Assembly (NCBI GenBank): GCA_011369445.1
Contig: DRQF01000023.1
Coordinates: forward strand, 1-64,000
Length of the DNA: 64,000 bases
Source of the DNA: Planctomycetota bacterium
GTDB lineage: Bacteria; Planctomycetota; GCA-002687715; DRQF01
Direction of reading: 5' to 3'
In this document: positions 1 through 8,474 of the stretch, piece by piece
Layout: the number at the start of each line of letters is the position of its first letter
Position numbering within the stretch: the stretch's first letter is position 1
The notes under the pieces: generated by a model
What the model was told of the DNA's origin: nothing
Database searches by the model: none
The model's input: only the letters and a program-made list of their open reading frames with translations
Position numbers and translations under genes: made by a program

Positions 1-1198
1 CGCTGAGGATGGCGGCCGGCGCGAAGCCTCCGAAGACGGTGAGACAGATCGGCGCCGTGGCGAGGACAGCGCCCGCGGAAGCGAGTCCGAGCTGCAGGAT
101 GCGACGGGCGGGAGGGGGGCCTCGTTTTCGCCAAAGGAAGGCTTCAAGGGGATCTCGTGGCCGCGTGGACGCCAACGGTCCGGCCCATGCGAGGACACCC
201 CCGAGGGCCTGGAAGGACAGTCGAAAGCCAGCGTCGCCGACGCGCGATGGATCGAGGATGAGGAGGAGGGCCGCGAGGGACGCCAGCAGTCCGCCCCAGC
301 GCACTCGAAGACCCCGGCGTCTGGCCCAGGCGAGGACGAGAATGGCGAGCAACGCTCGGACGACCGGGGAACCGCCCCCCGCGAGGTGGGCATAGAGGGC
401 CAGAAGGATGAGGGTCGTGCGGCGTCTGCCCGACGTCAGGACGAGGAGGAGAGCGGCCATCAACCCCAGGTGCAGACCCGAGACCACCAGGAAATGCGAG
501 GCGCCGGCGCGCCGAAAAGCCTCCCGGCGATCGCGGTCGTTGTCGCGAAAACCCAGGAGGAGCGCCGCGAGTGTCGCGCCCGTCTCCCTGTTGCCGAACC
601 GACTCAACCGGTTTCTCAATCGTCCCCTCGAGCGCCCGAGCCGATCCGAGAGGCTCGATGCGTCCATAACGCGCAGATTGTCCGGCGCGGCGCTGCGTGC
701 GGTCCAGCGCCCTCGCGAGGCCTGGAGCATGGCTTCGACTCGAACGTGCTGGCCCGGTGCGGGGAGGGGAGTCTCGCCGGACCAGGGTTGGAGGAGAAAG
801 ACAGGCCCGGTCGCGGCGATGCCGGCTCCCGCCTGTCCGCCCAAGGGGTAAAGCGTGACGTCCTCCAGGCGGAGCCAGAAGACGGGGCGTCCGGGGAACT
901 TCGACTTCAGTCGTCCCGTGCCCACGACGCGCCCGTCGATGCGTGCCGGAACCGGAGGAGCGACGTCGGGGAGGGGGGACTCATGAGGGATGGAACCCCA
1001 GAGCGCGCCCACGATGAGAGCGACGAGAGCCGGCGTCGCTCGGCGTAGCCATCCCCGCGTGAGAAGAACTCTCGGCATGAGGAAGAGAAGAACGAGGAGC
1101 AGCTGCCAAAGGCTTCGAACGTTCTCGACGGGGCCCCAGTCCCATGCAAACAGGGCCCCCAGCGTGAAGGCCGCCAGCCAGCTTTGAATGCGCGACAT
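1..1198 (-). CDS. comEC: ComEC/Rec2-family DNA-uptake channel protein, N-terminal part (runs off left edge)
   Basis: The reverse strand is open from an ATG at 1198 to the window edge, giving about 399 residues without a stop; full ComEC proteins usually have 700-800. ComEC forms the inner-membrane channel that imports single-stranded DNA during natural transformation. The N-terminus has two hydrophobic segments, then a soluble beta-rich stretch (about 80-190) like the DUF4131/OB region. It then enters the competence domain, where I read SHFLVVSGLHLGLMAALL, the family hallmark around SxLxxxSGLHxG, followed by further hydrophobic segments. The metallo-beta-lactamase-like C-terminal domain would lie outside the window. 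The gene is divergent from the aldolase gene, with starts about 120 nt apart. I am confident of the family; whether the gene is intact cannot be seen. Confidence 0.9.
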   Translation of the reverse strand, partial: MSRIQSWLAAFTLGALFAWDWGPVENVRSLWQLLLVLLFLMPRVLLTRGWLRRATPALVALIVGALWGSIPHESPLPDVAPPVPARIDGRVVGTGRLKSKFPGRPVFWLRLEDVTLYPLGGQAGAGIAATGPVFLLQPWSGETPLPAPGQHVRVEAMLQASRGRWTARSAAPDNLRVMDASSLSDRLGRSRGRLRNRLSRFGNRETGATLAALLLGFRDNDRDRREAFRRAGASHFLVVSGLHLGLMAALLLVLTSGRRRTTLILLALYAHLAGGGSPVVRALLAILVLAWARRRGLRVRWGGLLASLAALLLILDPSRVGDAGFRLSFQALGGVLAWAGPLASTRPRDPLEAFLWRKRGPPPARRILQLGLASAGAVLATAPICLTVFGGFAPAAILS

Positions 1199-1320
1199 GA
1201 GTCCGTCCCCGGGGTCGTCTCATGCCTTCGGGCGCGCGTCGAGACGAGAGTGTAGAATCTCGGATGTCGGCGAGCAAACCCGGGCCGCCCCACGCTCCCC
1301 GGTTTCGTGGAGGTCGTGAC

Positions 1321-2169
1321 ATGCCGTTTACGGATTGGAGTCGCATGGGAAGAAACGGGGCTGCGCAGCCGCTCGTCCTGGCCGCGCTGGTGACCCCTTT
1401 CCGCGGCGAGGGAATCGATGTGGAGGGCTTCGAGGAGAATATCCGCTACCTCGATGCCATGGGACTGGACGGCGTCCTCGTCGCGGGGACGACTGGCGAG
1501 CGCGAACAACTTACGCACGCCGAACGTGACCTCCTCGTCCGCTCCGCGCGGGCCGTGCTCGATGACGATATGCTCATCGTCGGTGGGCTCCTCGCGGACG
1601 CTGCGGATATCGACGAAGCCATGGCGGACCTGCAGCAGTTGCGGGAGGCGGGGGCGGATCTCGCTCTCGTGGCTCCGCCCCCGCCCGAGGACGTTGACGA
1701 AGAGGTCTACGTCTTCGCCTTGAGTCAGCTATCCGCCGATGCCCCGCTGGGCGTGCTGGCCTACCAGCCGCCCTCTTACCGTTCGCGACCGTTCTCGCAG
1801 AAGACGATCCGGGCCATCGGGAAAATTGCGGGCCTCGCGGGGGTCAAGGATAGCGTGGGGGATGCCGACTTGCTGGCTTCCTGGCGCAAGGGGGCACCCC
1901 GCGACGGCTGGGCTGTTTTTGCGGGCAACGCCGACCTCTTTCTTTCTCCCACGCCCCAAGTCACTGGAGGTATCCTCGCTCTTGCGTCGGCGGAGCCGGA
2001 ACTCTTTCTCGCCGCGGCCCGGGCCCGAGGGGAAAAGGACGAAGCGACGCTGCGCATCTTGAGAAGCGAGCTCGGACCTCTCCTGGAGCGATTCCGCGAG
2101 GAAGGTCTTCCCGCCCTCAAGGAGATGCTGGAGGAGCGGGGCCTTTTCGGTGGTGAAATGCGCCGCTGA
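1321..2169 (+). CDS. Dihydrodipicolinate synthase / N-acetylneuraminate lyase family aldolase
   Basis: This 282-residue class I aldolase of the DHDPS/NAL superfamily condenses or cleaves pyruvate with an aldehyde through a Schiff base. A GGAGGT ribosome site a few bases before ATG 1321 decides the start; the frame is open further upstream. Visible family features are GTTGE (Thr57/Thr58, carboxylate binding), Tyr148 in LAYQPPSY and the Schiff-base Lys176 in GVKDSVGD. The Tyr context, YQPP, differs from the YNVPGR typical of DapA and lacks the Arg that binds the dicarboxylic substrate in classical DHDPS. It may therefore act on another aldehyde, such as a keto-deoxy sugar acid. It is not next to other lysine genes; asd and lysC lie 45 kb away. 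The specific substrate is unresolved. Confidence 0.85.
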   Translation: MPFTDWSRMGRNGAAQPLVLAALVTPFRGEGIDVEGFEENIRYLDAMGLDGVLVAGTTGEREQLTHAERDLLVRSARAVLDDDMLIVGGLLADAADIDEAMADLQQLREAGADLALVAPPPPEDVDEEVYVFALSQLSADAPLGVLAYQPPSYRSRPFSQKTIRAIGKIAGLAGVKDSVGDADLLASWRKGAPRDGWAVFAGNADLFLSPTPQVTGGILALASAEPELFLAAARARGEKDEATLRILRSELGPLLERFREEGLPALKEMLEERGLFGGEMRR

Positions 2170-2340
2170 ATCCTCTTCCGAGTCGACGATTCCGGGACAT
2201 TCTGGGGCCATGCGCCCGCGGTGTCGAGGACCAAGGAAAGCAGCGCTCTTGGGGGGCGTGGAATGCGGCTCCTCGTGGATTGGCGCCCGCACTGACGGAC
2301 ACGTGACGTATAGTAAGAACGTTATCCGGGAACCGAATAC

Positions 2341-4608
2341 ATGGTCGATATTGACGCCGTCCTCAAGGACATCGCAGGCAGGTCCGTCGAGCGGTTTGCC
2401 GAGGCGCACGCGATCCTCTCCTTCTCACAGTTTCTTCAGCACTTCCTGCAGCGACCCTACTTGCTGACGCGCAATGCGGCTCAATACATGGTCGACATGA
2501 TGGACTACTTCGGCACCGAAGAGGTCCGCGGCATCGGCGGGGCGCCCATCCGTCGGTTCAAGGTGTTCGATGATCCCCTCGGCAAGGGAGAGCGCCCGGT
2601 CATCGGACACGAAGAGGTTCACAACCGCATCTACAGTGACCTGCGGGAATTCGTGGAGAAGCGGAAGATCGACAGGATGATTCTTCTGCACGGCCCCAAC
2701 GGTTCCGCCAAGACGACGATCGTGCAGGGCTTGATGCGAGGTCTCGAGGCCTACAGCGAGACCGAAGAGGGCATGTTGTTGCGGTTCAATTGGATCTTCA
2801 GCTCGACGGAAGACCGGGGTGCCCGCGTCGGCTTCGATCGGGACGCCCTGGGTGAGGAGCTGGATACGTTTGCCTTCCTCGGCCCCGATGACATCTCCGC
2901 CAAGATCCCCTGCGAGCTCAACGAAAACCCCGTGTTCCTCATCCCGTCCGCCGACCGCAGGCGCATCTTCGATGCCGCCCTGGAAACGGCGCCTCAGTCG
3001 GAGAAGGAGCGTTTTGTCTGGACGTTCATGCTGAAAGAGGGGAGCCTCAGCCCGAAGTCACGCAAGATCTACGAGGCGCTGATGCGTGCCTACAAAGGAG
3101 ACTGGCTGAAGGTGATGCGACATGTGCAGGTCGAGCGATTCTTCGTGTCGCACCGCTACCGAACCGCCGCCGTCACGATTGATCCCCAACGCAACATCGA
3201 CGCCGCGACTCGCGCCATCGCCCAGCCGCACATGAACGGCCTTCCGCCTCTCCTTACGAACGAGAAGCTCCTCGAGGCGGAGGGTGATCTCGTGGATGCG
3301 TCCCGGGGTATCGTCGACTTCAGCGATTTCTTGAAGCGCCCCATCGAGGCGAACAAGTACCTACTCACCACGGCTGAGACCGGCACCGTCCACCTTCCCG
3401 GTTATTCCGCCACCTTGGACCTGGTCCTCTTCGGCACGAGCAACGAGAACTATCTCTCCGCGTTCCGGCGCGAACCTCTCTTCTCTTCTTTCAATGCCCG
3501 ACTCGATCTCGTCCGCGTGCCCTACCTCCTCCGCTATTCGCAAGAGGAGGAGCTCTATCGGATGAATCTGGATCTCTTCTCGTCCCGCCTCACCGTCGCA
3601 CCCCACACTCTCAAGTTGGCGGCCCTTTGGGCCGTGATGACGCGCCTCATGCAGCCCACGGGGACGGGACTCGAGGACGAGACCCGGGAGCTTCTGCTTT
3701 CCCTGAGCCCGCTTGAGAAAGCAAAACTCTATGACCACGGCGAGATCCCATCGCGCATGAGCGACGCCGATCGGGGGCGGCTGCTTGCGCAGGTTGGGGA
3801 GTTGGTGCACGAGTACGACTCATTCGAGGCGGAGTTCGAAGGGATTGTGGATGCGGCGTATGAGGGCCGGAGAGGCTGCTCTCCTCGAGAAATGTTGACG
3901 ATGATCGCGGAGATCGCTCTCGACCCTCCCGGTGGGTGCCTGACCCCGCTTTTGGTGTTGCGCACGCTGCCGGAGCTCATCAAGAGCCCGGGACTTTTCC
4001 AATTCCTTCGACTCCAGCCGACCCGCAACGGTTATCACGATTGCCGCGCCTTCATCGACGAAGTGCGGGACGAGTACTTGCAGTTGCTGCGCCACGATGT
4101 CGAGGTTGCCGCGGAGATCGTCGACGAGACCGAGTATCAACGGCTCTTCGAGCGCTACTTTCACCATGTTCGGGCTCACAAGACCCGCGAGAAGGTCGTC
4201 GATGAGACAACCGGGGAGTTGGTCGCGCCCGATGAGAAGTTCATGCGTGAGGTGGAAGAACTTCTGGGTGCGGAGGCGGATGCCGAGGAGTTCCGGTCGG
4301 ATATTCTCACGAAAGCGGCGTCGTTCCGGCTCAGCCACCCCGACGCATCGCTCGTGCACGAAGAGGTTTTTCGCGATTTGTTCACACGACTGAGAGCGGA
4401 GACTTTTCGGCAGCGGTTCGGTCAAATTCGCCGTGTCGTCGAGGACACCCTCATTCACTTGGACATGGTCCCCGGGAAACTGGACGCGGAACATGAGGCG
4501 GGTGCTCGCCGATTCGTCGACCGGATGACCGGTCCGTTGGGCTACGACGAAACCAGTCTCAAGGAGGCCTTGGACTTCTTCTGGAAGAATCTCCACGTCT
4601 TCGAGTGA
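2341..4608 (+). CDS. prkA: PrkA-family serine protein kinase (AAA+ type)
   Basis: This 755-residue protein resembles PrkA/YeaG, an ATP-dependent Ser/Thr protein kinase with an AAA+ fold linked to stress and stationary phase. The N-terminus (about 20-110) has the PrkA signature of an FxxFLQ-type helix, RNAAQY and a region ending in GHEEVHNRI. Walker A is GPNGSAKT at 118-125, with Ala in place of the second Gly, a variant known in this group. The central region has the AAA core, and the C-terminal region is long, helical and acidic. Classical PrkA proteins are about 640-680 residues, so this one is longer. Its usual partners, a YeaH-like DUF444 protein and SpoVR, are not adjacent. The start ATG 2341 is preceded by a 171-nt spacer with a TATAGT box at 2309. 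Confidence 0.88.
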   Translation: MVDIDAVLKDIAGRSVERFAEAHAILSFSQFLQHFLQRPYLLTRNAAQYMVDMMDYFGTEEVRGIGGAPIRRFKVFDDPLGKGERPVIGHEEVHNRIYSDLREFVEKRKIDRMILLHGPNGSAKTTIVQGLMRGLEAYSETEEGMLLRFNWIFSSTEDRGARVGFDRDALGEELDTFAFLGPDDISAKIPCELNENPVFLIPSADRRRIFDAALETAPQSEKERFVWTFMLKEGSLSPKSRKIYEALMRAYKGDWLKVMRHVQVERFFVSHRYRTAAVTIDPQRNIDAATRAIAQPHMNGLPPLLTNEKLLEAEGDLVDASRGIVDFSDFLKRPIEANKYLLTTAETGTVHLPGYSATLDLVLFGTSNENYLSAFRREPLFSSFNARLDLVRVPYLLRYSQEEELYRMNLDLFSSRLTVAPHTLKLAALWAVMTRLMQPTGTGLEDETRELLLSLSPLEKAKLYDHGEIPSRMSDADRGRLLAQVGELVHEYDSFEAEFEGIVDAAYEGRRGCSPREMLTMIAEIALDPPGGCLTPLLVLRTLPELIKSPGLFQFLRLQPTRNGYHDCRAFIDEVRDEYLQLLRHDVEVAAEIVDETEYQRLFERYFHHVRAHKTREKVVDETTGELVAPDEKFMREVEELLGAEADAEEFRSDILTKAASFRLSHPDASLVHEEVFRDLFTRLRAETFRQRFGQIRRVVEDTLIHLDMVPGKLDAEHEAGARRFVDRMTGPLGYDETSLKEALDFFWKNLHVFE

Positions 4609-4672
4609 CCCGGGGCGAGGGGGGCGAGCCTGCGAGGCTTGGGTGAGGTCCTCCGGCCCACTATCCTGGCGG

Positions 4673-6352
4673 ATGAAGACTCCCCGCAGACGATCGAGTT
4701 CCGGCGGCGCAAAGGGCCGCGGGCCGCAACGGCGCTCCGGCAGACCCCCTGTCCGCCGAGGTCCCAAGAGCGGGCGACCCCGCCGTTCCCAACCCAGTTT
4801 CCGCATCGTCTACGAGGACGCCGATGTCTTGGTGGTGGACAAGCCGCCGGGGATGCTTTCGGCGACGCCGCAGGGGCGAAGAGAGGACAGCGTCCTCTCC
4901 CTGCTTCGGGAGCGATTCGGCGATGACGTGAAGCGCCGTCGCGAGAGCGGGTTGTGGATCATCCACCGTTTGGATCGCGATGCGTCGGGGCTGCTCGTAT
5001 TCGCCCGTTCTCGTCAAGCTTTTTCCTGGCTGAAGGAGGACTTCCGAGCTCGTCGCGTGCGCCGGCAGTACCACGCCGTGACCGAGGGGGCTCAGAGGGA
5101 GGACGAGCCGGCCCGGGGTGGCTTCCAGAGTTTTCTCAAGGAAGGGCCCGCCGGTCGGGTGGAATGCGTCGAACCGGATCGCACGGGCGATGCGGCTCCG
5201 GCGCCGGGAGAGGATCGCGCGAAACTGGCGGTCAGTTTCTACGAGGTCCTGGCGACGGGCCAGGGACGGACGCTTTTCCTCATGCGGATGGAGAGCGGCC
5301 GCAAGCATCAGTTGCGGGTTCATCTCCAAGACGCGGGTCACCCCATCGTGGGGGACCGTCTCTATGGAAAGCCCGGGGAGAATCCCCTCCGGCGGTTGGG
5401 GCTCCATGCCAGTCTTCTGGCCTTCCGGCACCCAGCAACGGGCCGCGAAGTCGTCTTCGAGAGCCCCCCTCCGCCCGAGTTCTGGAAAATCTGCGGGGCG
5501 CAACCTCCCGAACCTCCGGCGGAACCGGTTCGCGGAGGGTTCCCGACCCCCGGTCAAACGAGAATCGAGACCTCATGGGAGCGGGTGGCCGATCGCTACG
5601 AGAGTACCTTGGAAGGCGAGCGTCCCGACGATCACTTCCAGAGGGTCATTCATCCCGGTGCTTTGCGACTGCTCGAGTCCGTTCCCTCCGAGCGCGTTCT
5701 CGATGTCGCCTGCGGTGAGGGCGCCTTCTGTCGCTCTCTTGCGGCCCTGGACGTGGAATGCGTGGGTGTGGACGCCTCGCCGAGTCTCATCCAGAAGGCC
5801 CGCGCCAAGGGGCCCGAAGGCGTGCGCTACGAGGTCGCGGATGCCCGCGAGCTCGGCGCCGTGGCGGGGGAACGCTTCGATGCGGTCACGTGCATCATGG
5901 CCCTCATGAACATCGATCCCCTACGGGCCGTCCTGGAGAAGGTTTCCGAAGTGTTGAAGCCGGGCGGGCGATTCGTGGCAGTGGTCTTGCACCCCGCGTT
6001 TCGCGCTCCGAAACAGACGTCCTGGGGCGAGGATTTCAGAGGGAGACTTCGGCGGCAATACCGGCGCGTCGACGGCTACCTCACACCCGGTCAGTTCGAG
6101 ATCGTCATGAACCCGGGCGAGGTGGCGCGCGGCGGGCGAAAAGAGACCACCTGGACCTTCCACCGGCCGCTCCAGCAGTACATCAAGGACTTGGCGGAGA
6201 CCGGTTTCGTGTTGGACCGTCTGGAAGAATGGCCCAGCCTGCGCACCAGCGAGGGTGGTCGTCAGGCCGCCGAGTTCAATCGGATTCGAAGAGAGATTCC
6301 GATGTTTCTGGGATTCCGCGCCCGCAAGATCGATGCGAAGCGGGAGGAGTAG
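4673..6352 (+). CDS. RluA-family pseudouridine synthase fused to class I SAM methyltransferase
   Basis: This is a single 559-residue reading frame with two enzyme domains. After a basic N-terminal tail (1-40, rich in Arg/Lys), residues 43-275 form an RluA-type pseudouridine synthase: VYEDADVLVVDKPPG, then HRLDRDASGLL with catalytic Asp101, then GRKHQLRVHL. Residues about 300-555 form a Rossmann methyltransferase with motif I VLDVACGEGAF at 342-352, GVDAS as the acidic loop, and LKPGGRFVAVV. The first half should isomerise uridine in rRNA or tRNA; the target of the second half is unknown. ATG 4673 is preferred over a GTG 30 nt upstream because it starts the basic tail directly. It lies 12 nt upstream of hemH, so the two are probably cotranscribed. 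No frameshift or stop separates the domains. Confidence 0.88.
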   Translation: MKTPRRRSSSGGAKGRGPQRRSGRPPVRRGPKSGRPRRSQPSFRIVYEDADVLVVDKPPGMLSATPQGRREDSVLSLLRERFGDDVKRRRESGLWIIHRLDRDASGLLVFARSRQAFSWLKEDFRARRVRRQYHAVTEGAQREDEPARGGFQSFLKEGPAGRVECVEPDRTGDAAPAPGEDRAKLAVSFYEVLATGQGRTLFLMRMESGRKHQLRVHLQDAGHPIVGDRLYGKPGENPLRRLGLHASLLAFRHPATGREVVFESPPPPEFWKICGAQPPEPPAEPVRGGFPTPGQTRIETSWERVADRYESTLEGERPDDHFQRVIHPGALRLLESVPSERVLDVACGEGAFCRSLAALDVECVGVDASPSLIQKARAKGPEGVRYEVADARELGAVAGERFDAVTCIMALMNIDPLRAVLEKVSEVLKPGGRFVAVVLHPAFRAPKQTSWGEDFRGRLRRQYRRVDGYLTPGQFEIVMNPGEVARGGRKETTWTFHRPLQQYIKDLAETGFVLDRLEEWPSLRTSEGGRQAAEFNRIRREIPMFLGFRARKIDAKREE

Positions 6353-6364
6353 AGGGACCGGCCC

Positions 6365-7390
6365 ATGAGAGAGGAGGCCTGGGGCATTCTCCTCGTTAAT
6401 CTGGGCACTCCCGATGCGCCCACCCCGCGGGCCGTACGGCGCTATCTGGTCGAATTCCTCATGGATCCGAAAGTCATCGACATGCCGTGGATTCTCAGGG
6501 CGCTGTTGGTGAAGGGGCTCATCGGCCCCTTTCGTTCGCCGAGGACCGCTCGGGCCTACCGCAAGATTTGGACCGACGAGGGATCCCCCCTCCTCGTGGA
6601 GAGCCGACGATTGACGCAAGGGCTTCGGGAACAGGTCACGTGCCCCGTGGCCTTGGGAATGAGATACGGGCGACCTTCAATCGCCGACGCCCTCGCCGAT
6701 CTGGCGAAGGAGGACCTGCGTACGCTGATGGTTGTTCCTCTGTTCCCTCAGTACGCCGAGGCGACGGTCGGTTCGGTGAGGGAGAAGGTCGGGCGAGACA
6801 ATGACAGGCTCGCACGTCCCTTCCGGCTTCGATTCGTGCCTCCATTCTTCGATCATCCCTCCTATATCAAGGAACAGGCCCGCTTGGCGCGGCCGTTGCT
6901 CGCGTCCTTATCTCCCGAACGCGTCCTCATCAGTTTCCACGGATTGCCCGAACGACAGATTCGTAGGGCGGACGCGACGGGCTTGTGTCTCGCCCGTGAG
7001 GATTGCTGCGATCGTCCCGAGGGCCGACTCGCGACCTGCTACCGCGCGCAGTGCGTTGCTACGGCCAGGGCCCTGGCGGTCGCGCTGGGACTCGCCGACG
7101 CCCGATGGCGTCTCTCCTTCCAGTCCCGTCTTGGGCGCGCCAAGTGGCTTTCGCCTTCCACGATCGAGGAGGCCGAAAGGGCGGCACGGGCCGGGGATCG
7201 CCGTCTCCTCGTGCTGAGCCCCAGCTTCGTCACGGACGGACTGGAGACGTTGGAGGAGTTAGGACTGAGGTTGCGGGAGACGTTTCGCGCCGCCGGGGGA
7301 GAGGATCTTCGGGTCGTGCCTTGCCCAAGTCGAGATGCGACATGGCTGCGGGACGTCCTGCGGGATGGGAAGGAAAGGGGCGAGGCATGA
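6365..7390 (+). CDS. hemH: Ferrochelatase
   Basis: This 341-residue protein inserts Fe(II) into a porphyrin in the late heme pathway. The N-terminus has GILLVNLGTPDAP and the stretch ending in DEGSPL. The catalytic His192 is in ISFHGLPER. The conserved acidic region is FQSRLGRAKWLSPSTIEE (Glu268), and the C-terminal signature is SFVTDGLETLEEL. A compact cysteine group (Cys208, 214, 215, 225, 230) sits after the His motif. Some bacterial ferrochelatases bind an internal [2Fe-2S] cluster in that region, so this one may too; that is inference. AGAGGGACC precedes ATG 6365. The stop overlaps the start of the next gene (ATGA), tying heme synthesis to the ABC ATPase. Confidence 0.95.
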   Translation: MREEAWGILLVNLGTPDAPTPRAVRRYLVEFLMDPKVIDMPWILRALLVKGLIGPFRSPRTARAYRKIWTDEGSPLLVESRRLTQGLREQVTCPVALGMRYGRPSIADALADLAKEDLRTLMVVPLFPQYAEATVGSVREKVGRDNDRLARPFRLRFVPPFFDHPSYIKEQARLARPLLASLSPERVLISFHGLPERQIRRADATGLCLAREDCCDRPEGRLATCYRAQCVATARALAVALGLADARWRLSFQSRLGRAKWLSPSTIEEAERAARAGDRRLLVLSPSFVTDGLETLEELGLRLRETFRAAGGEDLRVVPCPSRDATWLRDVLRDGKERGEA

Positions 7391-8169
7391 GTTCGAAGGA
7401 TGCAAGCCCTTGTCTGGAAGCGCGACGGCTGGGATACGCCCGGGACGGAAGGGAGATTCTGAAGGACGTGACCTTGACCCTTCGGCCGGGCGATCTCATG
7501 GCCGTTGTCGGACCGAACGGCGCCGGGAAGAGCAGTCTTCTTCGCTGTTTGTCCGGCGTTTGGGAACCCAGTGCCGGAGAGGTCGTGTTGGCGGGACGGC
7601 CTCTCACGGAGTGGAGCCGTCGCGACGTCGCGTGCCGCTTGGCTTTTCTGCCCCAGTTGTCCGAGGCGCCGGTCGACGTCGACGTCCGGGAAGCCGTGGC
7701 ACAGGGGCGGTATCCCCACGCGTCGCCCTGGAAAGGTCCGACGCCGTCCGACCGGGCCGCTGTCGAGACGGCCATCGCCACCATGGAGCTGGAGGCCCTC
7801 GCGACGCGTCGTCTCCCGACCCTATCGGGCGGCGAGCGACAGCGCGTTCGACTGGCCAGAGCGTTGGTTCAAGAGGCCACCATCGTCCTGCTCGACGAGC
7901 CCACGGCGGCCCTCGACATTGGGCATCAGTTGGAACTCACGGACCTCTTTCGTGATCTAGCCGCCCGTGGGCATGCGGTCCTCGTTGCGATCCATGACTT
8001 GCACCTCGTGCATGAGGTCTTCCCCAGGGTGCTCCTTCTCGATCAAGGTCGGGCCGTCATCGAAGGCGCTCCGACGGACGTTCTGCTCTCGGAGGAATTG
8101 GGGGAAGCGTTCGGCGTGTCGTGCCGCCTGACCGCCGACGGCGCCCTCCGCATGGAGAGGCGAGTTTAG
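7387..8169 (+). CDS. ABC transporter ATP-binding protein, iron/heme (FecE/HmuV) type
   Basis: This 260-residue ATPase has one nucleotide-binding domain. Walker A is GPNGAGKS at about 42-49, the Q-loop is LPQ, the signature is LSGGERQR, Walker B is IVLLDEPTAAL, and the switch His is in AIHDLHL. The segment VREAVAQGRYPH between the Q-loop and the signature, and the short C-terminus, are typical of importers of siderophores, heme or cobalamin. ATG 7387 overlaps the hemH stop by 4 nt, so translation is coupled and a role in iron or heme handling is likely. No permease or binding protein is adjacent. The ATPase must therefore pair with components encoded elsewhere, or the operon has been broken up. 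Confidence 0.85.
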   Translation: MSSKDASPCLEARRLGYARDGREILKDVTLTLRPGDLMAVVGPNGAGKSSLLRCLSGVWEPSAGEVVLAGRPLTEWSRRDVACRLAFLPQLSEAPVDVDVREAVAQGRYPHASPWKGPTPSDRAAVETAIATMELEALATRRLPTLSGGERQRVRLARALVQEATIVLLDEPTAALDIGHQLELTDLFRDLAARGHAVLVAIHDLHLVHEVFPRVLLLDQGRAVIEGAPTDVLLSEELGEAFGVSCRLTADGALRMERRV

Positions 8170-8474
8170 TCGCCACCGACCGTTGGGATGACAACATCCC
8201 CGTGTCTCGGCCTCGTCCTCATGTGGGGCGGCGCCTTGGAGGTGGGGCACCCTTTCTTCTGGAATGACGTAGTCCTCCTCGTCCTGCTTTCCGTGTCTCC
8301 GTGAGAGTTGTTCTTGGTGGAGTCGGGACGTCCCCGTCCCGCGAGGGTCGGGTGGGGTCATCCTCGCCTCGAGGCGTCACGTGAAGGCTAAAGCCTCCTC
8401 TCCAGGGTTCTTGGCCGAAGTGCTATGATCTCGGCCGTCGCTACGGAGTGGGATGCGGCAAACGGGAGTCACCC
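8170..8474. other. 305-nt intergenic spacer without a recognisable gene
   Basis: No open frame here has recognisable protein features. Short direct and inverted words such as GGGACGTCCCCGTCCC occur around 8327, and there is a GGCTAAAGCC element near 8384. A TATGAT box at 8424-8429 lies about 45 nt before the M1 peptidase start and could be its -10 element; no good -35 is seen. Confidence 0.5.
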
